DNA of 64,000 bases from Gilliamella sp. WF3-4 (GTDB taxonomy: Bacteria > Pseudomonadota > Gammaproteobacteria > Enterobacterales > Orbaceae), in the NCBI RefSeq assembly GCF_001690275.1, contig NZ_LZGW01000017.1:248001-312000 (forward strand), in the 5' to 3' direction. Shown piece after piece: positions 63,106 to 64,000 of this stretch (its first letter is position 1; every line of letters starts with the position of its first letter). Position numbers and translations under genes: made by a program. The notes below the pieces were generated by a model. The model did not search any database. It was not told the origin of the DNA and was given only the letters and a program-made list of their open reading frames with translations.

Positions 63106-63931
63106 TGCCCACAACGGCACGTAAAACGTGGGCGCAGCAACTACAACAAAATCATTCGGTTACTATTGCTATGAGTTGTGCCATTGTTGGCTTAAGCCGT
63201 TGTGCTTACTATTATCAACCTAAGTTGCAGGATGACTCGGTGATTGTTTCAGTGTTGAATGCTATCACAGACCGGCATTTACGCTGGGGCTTTCCTAAAT
63301 GTTTTAATCGTATCAGAAAGCTCGGCTATAAATGGAATCATAAACGTGTTTATCGGGTGTATTGTGAGTTAAAACTGAATCTTAAAACAAAACGAAAACA
63401 ACGAATTCCACCTCGGGAGCCAGAAAAGTTATTGGCTCCCAATAAACAAGGTGAATGTTGGTCAATGGATTTTATGAGTGACAGTAGTCGTAATCAACGT
63501 CGCTTTAGGACATTCAATGTCATCGATGACTTTAATCGTGAGGCGTTAGGCATTGATATTGCAGTAAGCTTACCCGCAGGAAGGATTACCCGTTACTTAG
63601 ATAAACTGGACGAATATCATGGGTATCCATTAAAAATACGGGTCGATAATGGGCCAGAATTTACAGGAAAAACCTTTACCAACTGGGGGCTAAATCACAT
63701 GATATAACCATTGATTATATCCAGCCCGGTAGCCCTTATCAAAATGGCTATATTGAACGATTTAATCGTACCTATCGTACTGAAGTACTCGATTTATATC
63801 TTTTTAACAACTTAGCGCAAGCAAGGAGAATAACTGAAGAATGGTTAACGATTTATAACACCGAAAGACCACATGAGGCATTAAATAACATGACACCGAT
63901 TGAGTATAAAACACTAAAACAAGCAGCATGA
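63105..63931 (+). pseudogene. IS3-family transposase OrfB, frameshifted
   Basis: This is an rve-type integrase core. The first two catalytic aspartates are in CWSMDFMSD and RVDNGPEF. The frame changes at a run of five G (63685-63689) and stops at 63707. Reading on in the other frame restores HDITIDYIQPGSPYQNGYIERFNRTYRTEVLD, with the catalytic Glu in IERFN, and RPHEALNNMTPIEY to a stop at 63931. One added G or two removed would repair it. The shortened product lacks the catalytic Glu. Confidence 0.88.
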
Positions 63932-64000
63932 TTTTCTACGTGAGTTGTGTACTAAGTTTGGGGTATTTACACATACTCTTTGCGTTCTAATTACTTCGCC

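Larger units (their letters stand above)
62771..63975 (+). mobile_element. IS3-family insertion sequence
   Basis: The element is about 1.2 kb with two overlapping reading frames of IS3 type. Its ends are imperfect inverted repeats. The left end (62771 onward) and the reverse complement of the right end share the blocks TAGTACA and GTAGAAAA with a C-rich patch outside. CTCT occurs immediately outside both proposed ends (62767-62770 and 63976-63979) and may be the target duplication. OrfB is frameshifted, so this copy is probably inactive. Confidence 0.8.

Noticed and set aside
1-64000. tRNA, rRNA genes, CRISPR arrays, prophage
   Set aside because: I looked in all intergenic gaps and found no cloverleaf, rRNA segment, regularly spaced repeat array or phage structural gene.

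Overview
The window is AT-rich chromosomal DNA from a gammaproteobacterium. Several gene orders match Enterobacterales/Pasteurellales chromosomes: rpoZ-spoT-recG, lptM-lysA-dapF-yigA-xerC-yigB-uvrD, holD-rimI facing rsmC, and yihI next to hemN. Strong AT bias, a complete ascorbate (ula) locus and short intergenic spacing make Orbaceae (Gilliamella/Frischella type bee-gut bacteria) my best guess. That assignment is inference, because no rRNA or tRNA gene is present to test it.

Layout. 1-5.2 kb: tail of a SulP transporter, then rpoZ, spoT and recG. 5.3-12.1 kb: L-ascorbate catabolism, with ulaR-ulaG divergent from a fused ulaA-ulaB gene followed by ulaC, ulaF, ulaD and ulaE. The divergent control region has a perfect CRP box and three copies of a TGATT-N5-TGATT motif that I propose as the UlaR operator. 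12.4-19.8 kb: lptM, lysA, dapF, yigA, xerC, yigB and uvrD, with a consensus promoter and LexA box before uvrD. 19.9-29.4 kb: housekeeping genes (cyaY, thiamine pyrophosphokinase, rimI, holD, rsmC, hemN, yihI, coaA), several unknown secreted or membrane proteins, and an unlisted 56-aa membrane ORF just ahead of hemN.

29.5-35.7 kb: a tightly coupled four-gene unit (MoxR AAA+ ATPase, small unknown protein, degenerate vWA plus propeller protein, two-TM solenoid/propeller protein). It matches the architecture of the predicted MoxR-vWA-beta-propeller (bpX) ternary systems. 35.8-37.7 kb: queuosine genes queF-queC-yhhQ, with a clear preQ1-I riboswitch before queF and a second preQ1-like element before yhhQ. 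38.0-45.6 kb: the yfhM (bacterial alpha-2-macroglobulin) and pbpC pair, then a convergent phosphoethanolamine-transferase-like gene.

47.6-62.7 kb: a tight-adherence (Tad/Flp) pilus locus with two Flp pilins split by wrecks of two transposons, tadA-B-C-D, rcpC, rcpA, tadZ, tadE, tadF, tadG, a secreted RCC1-repeat protein and prepilin peptidase tadV. An RCC1 protein inside a Tad operon, and pilin genes with elaborate promoter and leader structures, are the main oddities. The window ends with an IS3-family element whose orfB is broken by a frameshift in a G-run.
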